Source: Pseudomonas sp. B21-028 (GTDB lineage Bacteria; Pseudomonadota; Gammaproteobacteria; Pseudomonadales; Pseudomonadaceae). From it: a stretch of DNA of 64,000 nt. The first letter of the stretch is position 1, and every line of letters begins with the position of its first letter. Below, piece after piece: positions 26,927 through 35,624 of the stretch. The stretch lies in assembly GCF_024749045.1 (NCBI RefSeq), contig NZ_CP087184.1, forward strand, positions 4,898,001-4,962,000. The letters run 5' to 3'. Under the pieces are notes generated by a model, which had not been told where the DNA came from, searched no databases, and worked only from the letters and a program-made list of their open reading frames with translations. The translations under genes were made by a program, and so were the position numbers.

Positions 26927-27619
26927 TCAGGGCAGATAAATCCGAAATACTCCACCCCCCAGCGCACCGCCATTGGCAATTTCGGTCCGCCCGCACACGC
27001 CGCCGCGCTGATGCAGCCCGGCTATCCGCGCGGCGAAGTACAGGCCCAGCCCGGTGCTGCCGCTGCTGTGGTTGATGCCCTGCACATAATCGGCCTGGCG
27101 CTCGAGCATTTCAGGCGGATAGCCTTCGCCGTCGTCATTGATGGTGAGCACCAATTGCCCGGCCTCATCGCTCGCACTGATCAACAGCGCCTGCCGGGCG
27201 TGGCGAATGGCATTGTTGATGCAGTTGTCGAGCACCGAAGCGATCAACTCACGGTCGAAAAAGCCCAGGGGGCTCAACGGGTCGACTTCATAGGTGACCA
27301 TGATCCCGCGACTGCGGAACACCTCCTGATGGCCGGCCAGCTGCGCCTCGATGAAATCATCCAGCTCGTGGTAGGCCGGGTGCAGCGGCAACTGGTTGAC
27401 ACCCAGCTTGTACAGCCCCAGCAGTTGCACCATCAAGCCATTGAGGTGGGCGAATTCGAACTCCATCACCCCCTGCTCGGGGGTCTGCTGCGCCGCTTCG
27501 GGCAAGCGCTCGAGCCACTGCGCATGAGCCTGCATGAGCAGGGTCAGGGAGTTTTTCATGTCGTGTACGGTCGACGCGATCACCGTGGAAAAATCGAGTG
27601 CCTGTTCGCTGTCATTCAT
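26927..27619 (-). CDS. Soluble sensor histidine kinase
   Basis: A 230-aa cytosolic kinase without membrane segments or a sensor domain. The histidine is in the motif STVHDMKNSLTLL (His19) near the N-terminus; the HATPase domain has an N-box DNCINNAIRHARQ, and G-boxes NDDGEGYPPEM and GSTGLGLYFAARIAGLH. Start chosen at 27619 (MNDSEQALDF), which overlaps the upstream regulator's stop by 8 nt, so the two are translationally coupled and probably work as a pair. A similar pair exists in P. aeruginosa (PA2571-PA2572); output unknown. Confidence 0.85.
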   Translation of the reverse strand: MNDSEQALDFSTVIASTVHDMKNSLTLLMQAHAQWLERLPEAAQQTPEQGVMEFEFAHLNGLMVQLLGLYKLGVNQLPLHPAYHELDDFIEAQLAGHQEVFRSRGIMVTYEVDPLSPLGFFDRELIASVLDNCINNAIRHARQALLISASDEAGQLVLTINDDGEGYPPEMLERQADYVQGINHSSGSTGLGLYFAARIAGLHQRGGVCGRTEIANGGALGGGVFRIYLP

Positions 27620-29219
27620 CGCTAAATGCCTTGCTTCGCAGTTTCTGATAGCGCGCAAAACGCGCATCGGTGTCGGGCATCATGCCCACCAGTTTCAGGC
27701 AGGCGCGACATTCCTCCAGCAGCTCCGACGCCACACTGGTATCGGTGCCATGCAGCAGGGATTGCGCCATGTTCAGGGCAATACTGATGTTCTTCGGTTG
27801 CATCTTCAGCGCACGGCGGAACAACTCCCGTGCCTCGGGCAACGCGCCGGTCTTGTAGACCCGCACACCTTCGCGGTTCAGCTCGGCGGCGGCATTGCCC
27901 TGATTGAGAATGTTCGGGTCGTCGGTGAGCTTGGCAATGCCTTGCATCACCGTCGGGTCATCCCCGTAGATTTCCGCGCAGTTCTTGAGCATCGACTCGC
28001 CGGCGCTGGTCTGGCCGAGCATCCGCAATTGCTTGGCCACCAGCAGCGCGGCCTCGGCACTCATGAACTGCTCCATGCCGTCGAGGCGCTGCAAGGCCTG
28101 CTCGGTGAGTTTTTCCGCGGTTTCGGCATCGTTCAACAACAGGCTCGTGGCCTTCATCAGTCGCGCCCGGACCTGCAATCCCGGGTCGTTGAGGTTTTCC
28201 TTCGCCACCGCACTGAGGGTCGTGTTGATCTCCAGCCGGGTCCGGGTGTCGAGACCTTTCTCGCTGCCTTTGCTGATCAGGGCATGGGCCAGGCCGAGGT
28301 TGCTTTCCGGATCCTTGAAACGCGACTGCGCGCCCTGCCCGACCGCCTGGCGGTAGGCCCTGGAGGCGGTGTCGTAGTCTTCGTTGGTCATCGCCAACTT
28401 GCCCAACAACGATTGTCGACGCACCGCCAGGGGCGACAGGCGAACCGCTTCCTCCAGCACCTCCTGCGCCTGTTTCGTGTCGCCTTCGGCCACCAGGACA
28501 TCGGCCATGCCGTCATACAAGGCAGGCATCATCGGAAAGGCCTTGAGGGCCTTTTCATAGACAGCCTTGGCCTGCGCCACCTGACCGCGCTTGAACATCA
28601 ATTTGCCCAGGCCCGCATAGGCCCAAGGCAACGGACGATCGGCCAGGATGGTGTTGTACAGGCGCTCCAGGGCTTCGTTCTGGTTCAGGTCCCGCAGGGC
28701 ATCGGCCCGATAACGCAGACACAACGGCCCGTAGCGCGGATCCTGCTTGCACAGGGCGATGCAAGCATTGAGCACTTCCAGCGGCTTGCCACGATCCAGC
28801 GCCTGGAGAATCGGCTTGAGCAGGGTCTTGCGCTGCTCCAGCCGTTCCAACCGCTGGGCCAGACCGGAGCGGTTGAAAGGCTTGGTCAGGTACGCATCGG
28901 GCTCATGCTCCAGGGCACTGAGCACCATGGCCTGGCTGGTCTCGGCGGTCACCATGAGAAACACACTTTCATGGCTGATGAGCTTCTCGATCATCAAGTC
29001 TTCCAGCACCTGCTGACCGTTCTTGCGGCCGTCGCCCAGGTGATAGTCCTGCAGGATGAAGTCATAGCGCTTCTGCGAACACATGCGCAGCGCCACTTCG
29101 CCGGTATCGGCGGTGTCCACGTCCTTGACGCCCAGCTCACGCAACATGGAGCGGATCGAGCTGCGGAAATCCGAGAAATCATCGACGATCAGAAAGCTTT
29201 TTTGGTGGTACGCCAGCAT
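27612..29219 (-). CDS. Response regulator with TPR domain
   Basis: A 535-aa protein: receiver at 1-125 (FLIVDDFSDFRSSIRSML, Asp in FILQDYHLGDG, Lys in YLTKPFNR), then about 400 residues of helical tetratricopeptide repeats (for example PLPWAYAGLGKLMFKRGQVAQAKAVYEKALKAFPMMPALYDGMADVLVAEGDTKQAQEVL). No DNA-binding domain, so the output is protein-protein contact. I choose the ATG at 29219, which gives the normal receiver N-terminus; the open frame to 29309 adds a hydrophobic stretch not seen in the family. Confidence 0.85.
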   Translation of the reverse strand: MLAYHQKSFLIVDDFSDFRSSIRSMLRELGVKDVDTADTGEVALRMCSQKRYDFILQDYHLGDGRKNGQQVLEDLMIEKLISHESVFLMVTAETSQAMVLSALEHEPDAYLTKPFNRSGLAQRLERLEQRKTLLKPILQALDRGKPLEVLNACIALCKQDPRYGPLCLRYRADALRDLNQNEALERLYNTILADRPLPWAYAGLGKLMFKRGQVAQAKAVYEKALKAFPMMPALYDGMADVLVAEGDTKQAQEVLEEAVRLSPLAVRRQSLLGKLAMTNEDYDTASRAYRQAVGQGAQSRFKDPESNLGLAHALISKGSEKGLDTRTRLEINTTLSAVAKENLNDPGLQVRARLMKATSLLLNDAETAEKLTEQALQRLDGMEQFMSAEAALLVAKQLRMLGQTSAGESMLKNCAEIYGDDPTVMQGIAKLTDDPNILNQGNAAAELNREGVRVYKTGALPEARELFRRALKMQPKNISIALNMAQSLLHGTDTSVASELLEECRACLKLVGMMPDTDARFARYQKLRSKAFSDE

Positions 29220-29512
29220 CGAGGATGTCCAGGCAAGTAAAAAGATGCACCCAATGGCAAACAACGAAAATGCGGTCCTGCACTCCGTGGGCGCGCAGAT
29301 GATAGCCACAAGCCACTAACGAGCAAAAGATTTTCCGAATCTCTTGTGCTGGCCGTGCCTTGGCGCACATTGCGAACCGTTCCAGCACACACAGGTACGG
29401 GAGAAAAACGGGCTTATCAGGCTATCGGCTGAAGTTGGATTTCCGTTAAGCGGATCGCAGGTAAGAGGATCGAAAGGTTGTTGCCAAGAAGCAGGCGTCC
29501 AGGCCAGGAAGC

Positions 29513-30439
29513 TCATTTGAAGATGTCGGAAGCCGGGGCCGACTCAGCGCTCTGCACCAGATCGATCAACCAGGTTCGCAATGCCACGACTTTTTTCGAG
29601 TTGGCCATTTCCAGCGGCGTCACCAGATAGAAGCCCGGATCGGACTTCAACTTGAGGTTGAACGGCACTACCAGTCTTCCCGCCTTCAAATCGTCATCGA
29701 CGTAGGTGGATCGACCGATGCACACCCCCAGTCCGTCGATGGCAGCCTGCACCGCCATCATTGTCAGATCGAACGTCAGCCGCGTGCCTTCGGCGAGCTT
29801 CTTCGATTGCCCGGCCGCGCTCAGCCACATGTTCCAGTCGTTACTGGTCATGCCACTGACCTGCAACAGCGTGTGATTGACCAGATCGACCGGGCTTTTC
29901 AGAGCCTTGGGCCCGGTCAGCAGCTTGGGGCTGCATACAGGAAAGATCTCGTCGGACATGAGCCAGTCTGCCCGCAGGCCCTTCCAGTCGCCGAAACCGT
30001 AGCGGATCGCGGCGTCGATGCCACCCTTGCGGAAGTCGACCAGCTCGGTTGACGCGGTCACCCGCACGTCAATATTGGGAAATGCTTCCTGGAAGGATGC
30101 CAGGCGAGGCAACAGCCACTTGGACGCCAGGGAAACCAGCGTGCTGATGGTCAACACGCTGTTGTTGGTCGATTCGAGCAACATTTGTGTGGAGTAGCGC
30201 AGTTCATGAAATGCCGAGCGAATGCCCGGCAAGTAGGCATGGCCTTCGGCGGTCAGCGCCAGACCGTCCTTGAGCCGCAAGAACAGGCGAAGACCCAATT
30301 CGTCTTCAAGCCGGCGGATCTGATGGCTGATGGCGGTCTGCGTGACATTGAGCTCTTCGGCAGCCTTGGTAAAACTCATATGGCGAGCAGCCGATTCAAA
30401 CGCTTTCAATCCATTGAGAGAGGGAATTCTGGCGACCAT
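29513..30439 (-). CDS. LysR-family transcriptional regulator (GcvA-like)
   Basis: A 308-aa LTTR. N-terminal winged helix: LNGLKAFESAARHMSFTKAAEELNVTQTAISHQIRRLEDELGLRLFLR, the GcvA-type subgroup signature; the C-terminal 210 residues form the substrate-binding domain. Divergent from the GST gene 133 nt away, which is its likely target. Confidence 0.9.
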   Translation of the reverse strand: MVARIPSLNGLKAFESAARHMSFTKAAEELNVTQTAISHQIRRLEDELGLRLFLRLKDGLALTAEGHAYLPGIRSAFHELRYSTQMLLESTNNSVLTISTLVSLASKWLLPRLASFQEAFPNIDVRVTASTELVDFRKGGIDAAIRYGFGDWKGLRADWLMSDEIFPVCSPKLLTGPKALKSPVDLVNHTLLQVSGMTSNDWNMWLSAAGQSKKLAEGTRLTFDLTMMAVQAAIDGLGVCIGRSTYVDDDLKAGRLVVPFNLKLKSDPGFYLVTPLEMANSKKVVALRTWLIDLVQSAESAPASDIFK

Positions 30440-30572
30440 AGGGGTGCGTAATGCTCATGAGTTTTTGTCATAAGGTAGCGCCAAAGAAGTCCTTTGCAAA
30501 ACGTTTCAGCGGTCGCGGATCCTAGTGGCCCGCGCATTCGGGCATCCGCTCCTCGTCTATAAGGAAATACTC

Positions 30573-31184
30573 ATGAAACTGTACTTTGCCCCCATGACCT
30601 GCTCACTGTCGCCGCACATCGTGCTGCGTGAACTGGGCTTGCCTTTCGAATTGATCCGAGTCAACAACAAGACCAAAGCCACCGCTGACGGTCGTGACTT
30701 TCGCGACATCAACCCAAAGGGTTACGTGGCCGCCCTGGTGCTGGACAACGGCCAGGTGCTGACCGAAGGTCCTGCCATCCTCCAATACCTGGCGGATCAG
30801 GTCCCGGACAACTCCCTGGCGCCGGCCAACGGCACCTGGGAACGTATCCGCTTGCAGGAGCTGCTGAACTTCATCACTTCGGAAATCCACGGTGGCAGCG
30901 CGCCCTTGTTCAACGCCGATACTCCTGAACCCACGAAACAGATTTTCCGGCAGAAGCTGTTCAAGCGCCTGGATTACTTGAACAAAGGGCTGGTGAGCAA
31001 TAACTATCTGCTGGGCGACTTCGGCCTGGCCGATGCTTACCTGTTCACCGTGCTCAAGTGGCTGCCGTTCTTCAATATCGATGTCAAGGACTGGCCGGAG
31101 CTGGCGTCATTCATGAATCGCATCGAAGCACGTCCAAGCGTACGCGCCGCCATTGCTGCGGAAGAGGCAACACAACCGGTCTAA
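30573..31184 (+). CDS. Glutathione S-transferase
   Basis: A 203-aa two-domain GST. Thioredoxin-like N-terminal domain begins MKLYFAPMTCSLSPHIVLRELGLPFEL (beta-class-like CSLSPH), with the glutathione-binding PKGYVAALVLDNGQVLTEGPAILQYLAD; the C-terminal helical domain carries NYLLGDFGLADAYLFTVLKW. Start at 30573 after AAGGA. Divergent LysR regulator upstream. Last core gene before the island. Confidence 0.92.
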   Translation: MKLYFAPMTCSLSPHIVLRELGLPFELIRVNNKTKATADGRDFRDINPKGYVAALVLDNGQVLTEGPAILQYLADQVPDNSLAPANGTWERIRLQELLNFITSEIHGGSAPLFNADTPEPTKQIFRQKLFKRLDYLNKGLVSNNYLLGDFGLADAYLFTVLKWLPFFNIDVKDWPELASFMNRIEARPSVRAAIAAEEATQPV

Positions 31185-31298
31185 TCATGGGCGGCAGAAG
31201 CCGGTCGATGCTGGCTTCTGCTGATTCTTTGGAGAGTCGGATTGGCACTGTACCGCTAGAGACGAACGGCTCGAGGGATGCGCCAACCTTCGATCATA

Positions 31299-31347
31299 TG
31301 GTGTCCCAGGGCAGGTTCGAACTGCCAACCTTCCCCTTAGGAGGGGA
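31299..31347 (-). other. Attachment site: 3' fragment of tRNA-Arg(CCU)
   Basis: Read on the minus strand: an anticodon arm with CCT flanked by CTCCTAA, then a T-arm GGCAG-TTCGAAC-CTGCC, then CTGGGAC-A-CCA. The 5' half (acceptor strand and D-arm) is absent: the sequence upstream does not pair with CTGGGAC. This is the duplicated 3' end expected at an integrase att site; the intact tRNA should lie beyond the right end of the island. Confidence 0.78.
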
Positions 31348-31485
31348 TAGGATATTAAAGACCAAGCAAGACAGATACCACCATATCCGGCATAACCCGT
31401 TGTTTTATTAGTTTTTTTAATAAAATGAGAGACAGTCGTGACCATTAAAAGACCTTGAGCGACAGGAGAAGTAGTTGCTAAAGTA

Positions 31486-32952
31486 GTGACCAGTAGTCAC
31501 CTAGAGCATCGACATATGGCAGGCAATAGCCAAGACAAACGCGTCAACGATCAACGACTAAGAGGGCTCGGCGACGGGGGCACTCTTACCGAGTCTATGC
31601 TAGGTCGCGGGACTGGGAGCATCCTGTTTAAAAAAGTAGGCGCCGTTACGACAGCTTACTACCGCTGGACGATTAACAAAAAAGCAGGACTTTTGAGCAT
31701 AGGCCAATACCGATCCACTCCCAATGCTCCCGGCCTCACGCTAGCGGAAATCCGAGAGAAGGCACGCGACCTCGTCGCAATTTTGCTGGAGCACGGCAAC
31801 CCCAAGGCATATCTAGAGAAAAACGCGGCGCAGGAGGAGGCGCAACGCGTGGTCGATGCGAAAATCGCCGATGACGCATCTAGAGTGGGTACATTTCAGG
31901 ATCTTCTAGATAATTACTGTGACGACCTTCTGGCCAGAGGAAGAGTGAAAGCAAAGCAGGTCGCGGGCATGTTCAAGCTCCACGTTAGCACCCCCTTCCC
32001 CGAGCTTGTGGCAAAACCAGCCCGTGACATCACTGTTTATGACATCACGACCATCCTTAAACACGTCCTTGCCGGAAAGCCAAAAAATCGAGGCAAAAAT
32101 CACACCACTCCCGCCCCCGCCTCTAACATGCGTTCGACCACCGACACCCTGCATGGCTACCTTAGTACCGCGTTTGAAAAAGCGCGGAGCAGCATTACCA
32201 GTCTTGAACGAAAAGTCGAAGATTCGAAGAATTTTGATATCACTACCAACCCAGTATCAGGTGTCGGAGGCCTAGAAGATGTTTACAAAGGTGATACCGA
32301 GTCGCTTGAGCAAGCTGAGCTTGCTGAACTGCTTATCTATCTCGACACCCTGCCGGATCGACAAAGAGCGATCGCACTTGCCCCAATCTATTTTGGTGGA
32401 CAACGTCTTAAAATGCTCGCAGCCCTTAAGTGGGAACGAGTTTCTGACGACGGCATTACGCTGATTGATATCAAAGGCAAGGGAAAGCCCAGGCTCTATT
32501 TTCTGCCTTTTACCCCCCGCATTACCGAGATAATTAAGCCATTGCTCGACCTGCGTCTCAGCGCGGAAGGCCCTTTCGCCCTGACCCATAACTTGATACG
32601 GGCTGACGCCTTTAGCAAACTATTTAGCGAGGCTGGAACCCGCCTCAGCGAAGCCGGTGGGTCAGATGAGGCAGCGTCCAAGACCCGCTATTTCACTTGG
32701 AAAAACATTCGAGTATCTGCTGAGACAATGCTGGCAGGCATCGGGATTAGTCGGGAGACTAGGGCCCACATCCTCTCGCACGGGAGATCGTCCGTACAAA
32801 ACAAGTTTTATGATCGGAACAGCTATCTTGTTGAGAAAACCGAAGCTCTCACGAAGTGGGGAGACTTTCTAGACGACATTCGGCAGAAAAAGTACCGCCC
32901 TGATCTAAAAATACAATCCCTCAACGAGCTTCGCGGGGATGACTACAAGTGA
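31486..32952 (+). CDS. Tyrosine-type site-specific integrase of the island
   Basis: About 478-488 aa. The N-terminal region (TAYYRWTINKKAGLLSIGQYRSTPNAPGLTLAEIREKARDLVAIL) resembles the DUF4102-type arm-binding domain of P4-like integrases; the C-terminal half has the catalytic-domain features, including LAPIYFGGQRLKMLAALKWERV (first Arg box) and the late ETRAHILSHGRSSVQNKFYDRNSY with the HG pair and the nucleophile Tyr. Start is uncertain: GTG at 31486 or ATG at 31516. It lies 139 nt inside the att site and points away from it. Confidence 0.85.
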   Translation: MTSSHLEHRHMAGNSQDKRVNDQRLRGLGDGGTLTESMLGRGTGSILFKKVGAVTTAYYRWTINKKAGLLSIGQYRSTPNAPGLTLAEIREKARDLVAILLEHGNPKAYLEKNAAQEEAQRVVDAKIADDASRVGTFQDLLDNYCDDLLARGRVKAKQVAGMFKLHVSTPFPELVAKPARDITVYDITTILKHVLAGKPKNRGKNHTTPAPASNMRSTTDTLHGYLSTAFEKARSSITSLERKVEDSKNFDITTNPVSGVGGLEDVYKGDTESLEQAELAELLIYLDTLPDRQRAIALAPIYFGGQRLKMLAALKWERVSDDGITLIDIKGKGKPRLYFLPFTPRITEIIKPLLDLRLSAEGPFALTHNLIRADAFSKLFSEAGTRLSEAGGSDEAASKTRYFTWKNIRVSAETMLAGIGISRETRAHILSHGRSSVQNKFYDRNSYLVEKTEALTKWGDFLDDIRQKKYRPDLKIQSLNELRGDDYK

Positions 32953-33591
32953 ACCGTTTCCCCGCCGCCCTACGCCGACTTACCAACACAGTTCGAAGCG
33001 CCAGGCGGTAGTCAACTTGTAGTCGCTCACGTCCGATTCCGGTTTTTTGTGCAGCGGAGCGCCGTGGCCATGCCATACTGGACCGGCGCCCTTGAGCGCC
33101 GTAACCGTCCGGGAAACACGCCTTTCTGATGCCGTCGCTTAAGGCTATGGTTGCTGGCTCGCATGGAATTAACCTGAGGCCAGCCACACACCCCGTGACC
33201 ATCCGCGCCGCGGGGTATATCCGAGGAAGCGATCCTGCTCCCAGACAGATGTGATCACTAGGCAAGACATGTTGGACAGACGCACACTCAAAGCCCAATT
33301 ACACACCCATTCACACCCATTTAACGGTAAGCAGATGTGCAGATGCTTCGCTTGGAGAAAAGAAAACTCTCCGCACTTACTGCGCCACCGCGTTTTCGGC
33401 ACTCAAGGCAGTGATCTATGACTTCAGCCCAAGCCGTGCAGGTGAGCACTAACGTGGCTTCCTCGGCTCATGGAATGACAAGCTGGTGTGCGATGACTTT
33501 ACTGGCTATTTATGACAAAGCCTGTCGCATTTCGTAGAAATACATTATTTTGTCCGATTGTGGCTAATCGCCACTGGCGCCGGAGTTTCAA
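32953..33591. other. Non-coding scar region with IS66 fragment
   Basis: No intact gene. Positions 33411-33515 align with an internal part of the IS66 tnpC (the 36518-36610 stretch of the intact copy, same orientation) with many changes. A repeated segment with CACCCATTCA units lies at 33290-33326, followed by GTAAGC, which may be an IS66 terminus. Confidence 0.6.
33290..33326 (+). repeat. Copy 1 of an island direct repeat (AAAGCCCAATTACAC + CACCCATTCA units)
   Basis: Shares its sequence, in the same orientation, with 39446-39500; this copy has two CACCCATT(C/T)A units. Each copy directly adjoins IS66-derived sequence. Confidence 0.7.
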
Positions 33592-34212
33592 ATGATAAGT
33601 TGGTTAAACGAAAACACTGGAGCAGTGCAAGGTCTGGCCTCAATTTCAGTGGCCATATTGACTGCCTTGCTTGCTCTCTTCACGTACCGATATGTGAATC
33701 TAACTGGAGCTATTGCCAGTGCGGCGAAGGAGCAAGTCGAGCTAGCGCGCATTCAGGCGGAGGTTTCAGCGAGCCTTGCAGAGTTGGCGCAGGAGCAGCG
33801 GGCTCTCAACCAACAGCGCTTAGACGAGGTAAAAGACAAAGAAGAAACCAGCAGACAAGAGGGCAAACGCGAATTGGACAGACTCGCTGCGCGTTTGCTG
33901 ACTCAGCTCTCTGGATCAAGCTCGGAACCTGAACTTGACTACCTCAAAAACTCGCCGGCAATCTCTGAGGAAGTTTTTGATTCAATCCGGAAAGCCGCAG
34001 AGCAAGCGCGAGATCCCAATACTGGTCACCTTGAAAGTGCAATTGCATCACTTGAAGCTATCGCCGCGCTGCAAAATCGTATCGCTATCAGTCCCCAGAA
34101 TCCCTACGTCTTATCGACATCAGAACGGGAGTCGTACAAAACGAACCTCCGAAATGCCCGAGATGGGCTTAAGACTTTTACCTCCTACCGTCCAAATAAT
34201 GAACGATACTAA
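33592..34212 (+). CDS. Hypothetical protein with one membrane segment and a coiled coil
   Basis: A 206-aa protein I do not recognise. Residues about 12-32 (LASISVAILTALLALFTYRYV) form one transmembrane helix; residues about 40-100 are charged and Glu/Gln/Ala-rich (EQVELARIQAEVSASLAELAQEQRALNQQRLDEVKDKEETS), predicted coiled coil; the rest is helical and soluble. Start ATG after GGAG. It stands alone between IS remnants, so its partners are unknown. Confidence 0.7.
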   Translation: MISWLNENTGAVQGLASISVAILTALLALFTYRYVNLTGAIASAAKEQVELARIQAEVSASLAELAQEQRALNQQRLDEVKDKEETSRQEGKRELDRLAARLLTQLSGSSSEPELDYLKNSPAISEEVFDSIRKAAEQARDPNTGHLESAIASLEAIAALQNRIAISPQNPYVLSTSERESYKTNLRNARDGLKTFTSYRPNNERY

Positions 34213-34453
34213 GGTGACCTAACATTTTCATCAACAGAACTAATCTCCGCGGGCGCGGCTTTAGCCTTTAATTCCAAGATGTCCGGGGCCCAGGCTGTGT
34301 GAAAACGTAAACATCCCAAAGAATGATCATTCCCAAGAGTCTCACCGGAATTAGCACGCAATAACGCAAACGTCTGGGTTACCGGCATAGATGATTTTAA
34401 TGCCCTTTGGGCCGCGTCAGCAGCTCAAAGGGCACCTCATGAGCGAGCGTGAT

Positions 34454-34800
34454 TCACGCCCTGATCACCTCAAGCAGTACGGCGACACCGAAGATACTCA
34501 TCATTCGTTTGAGGTTGTACGCGAGCACATGAAGGTTCACCTCAGTACTGACTCGCGGCAGCGTTTTAGTCAGGAAGTTTGTAGCTCCCATCCAATATTT
34601 TAGCGTTTCAAGTAGATGCTCGTCCGCCTGACAGCGAACCTTCATTTTCCCTGGCTCATGTTCCAATCGCCTTTACACTGCATCCACTACCGCTTCATGC
34701 TCCCAGCGCTTAACTCGACGCTCTGTGCCCGTCGTACACTGCTTTTTCATCGCGCAGAGTTGCCAGCCAGTGAAGTAGTGACAGTGAAGTAACATGCGTA
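34454..34800 (-). pseudogene. IS1182-like transposase, C-terminal remnant
   Basis: Reading frame on the minus strand gives HYFTGWQLCAMKKQCTTGT, RRVKRWEHEAVVDAV, a stop codon (about 34683-34685), then EHLLETLKYWMGATNFLTKT and STEVNLHVLAYNLKRMMSIF, the conserved end of IS1182-family transposases. The N-terminal two thirds are missing and there is an in-frame stop. Confidence 0.72.
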
Positions 34801-34851
34801 TGCGTCCGGCCAAGTCATCTACCCAGCCCCGAAAAGCCAAGACATGGTGTG

Positions 34852-34866
34852 CACTTAAATTAAGTG
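34852..34866. promoter_or_regulatory. Palindrome CACTTAAATTAAGTG upstream of IS66 tnpA
   Basis: Seven-bp arms around one central base, 33 nt before the tnpA start. Possible operator or part of the IS end. Confidence 0.45.
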
Positions 34867-34898
34867 GACACCAGTTCTAACCTTTTAAGTGGGTATTT

Positions 34899-35231
34899 AT
34901 GCAGCCAACACGCCGTTCCTATTCCAAGTCCTTCAAAGCCCAAGTCATTCAAGAGTGTGCCCAGCTTGGTGCTTCGATTGCCAGCGTCGCCCTCAGCCAT
35001 AACCTCAACGCAAACCTCGTCCACAAATGGATTCGGCTGCAATCGCAGAAAAGCACAGCGCTGCAACCTGCATTTATTCCATTACCCGTGTCGCTGGCTG
35101 GGACAAAATCCCACCCATCATCATCGAACATCTGCGTTGAAATACAGCACACGCGCGGCACCGTAAAAGTGAGCTGGCCCACTGAAAATGCTGCTGCCTG
35201 CGCGACCTTTCTTCGAGACCTTCTGCGATGA
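34899..35231 (+). CDS. tnpA: IS66 accessory protein TnpA
   Basis: A 110-aa protein with a helix-turn-helix (YSKSFKAQVIQECAQLGASIASVALSHNLNANLVHKWIRL) as in IS66 OrfA/IS3-type OrfA. Stop overlaps the tnpB ATG (ATGA). Confidence 0.9.
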   Translation: MQPTRRSYSKSFKAQVIQECAQLGASIASVALSHNLNANLVHKWIRLQSQKSTALQPAFIPLPVSLAGTKSHPSSSNICVEIQHTRGTVKVSWPTENAAACATFLRDLLR

Positions 35232-35563
35232 TTCGCATCGACTCCATCTGGCTCGCCACCGAGCCGATGGACATGCGCGCCGGTACCGAGACGGCATTGG
35301 CCAGGGTGATCGCAGTGTTCGGTGCGGCGCAGCCGCACTGTGCTTATCTGTTCGCCAACCGCCGCGCCAATCGCATTAAAGTGCTAGTGCATGACGGCTT
35401 CGGGATATGGCTGGCAGCGCGCCGGTTAAACCAAGGCAAGTTTCACTGGCCTGGCATTCGCCATGGCTCTGAAATGGAACTCGATACCGAGCAGCTTCAG
35501 GCATTGGTGCTGGGTCTGCCATGGCAACGTGCAGGCTCTGGAGGCTCGATCACACTGCTTTAA
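35228..35563 (+). CDS. tnpB: IS66 accessory protein TnpB (OrfB)
   Basis: A 111-aa protein: IDSIWLATEPMDMRAGTETALARV and RRANRIKVLVHDGFGIWLAARRLNQGKFHWP are the hallmark sequences of the IS66 Orf2 family. Required for IS66 transposition; exact role unclear. Confidence 0.93.
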   Translation: MIRIDSIWLATEPMDMRAGTETALARVIAVFGAAQPHCAYLFANRRANRIKVLVHDGFGIWLAARRLNQGKFHWPGIRHGSEMELDTEQLQALVLGLPWQRAGSGGSITLL

Positions 35564-35624
35564 CCGCGACCATTAGCCTATCGGTCTATCGCCGCGAATT
35601 GCCTGCTCTGGCAAAATCGGCCCC

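Noticed and set aside
31299..31375. Complete tRNA-Arg gene
   Set aside because: The sequence that would form the 5' acceptor strand and D-arm does not pair or match; only the 3' part is present.
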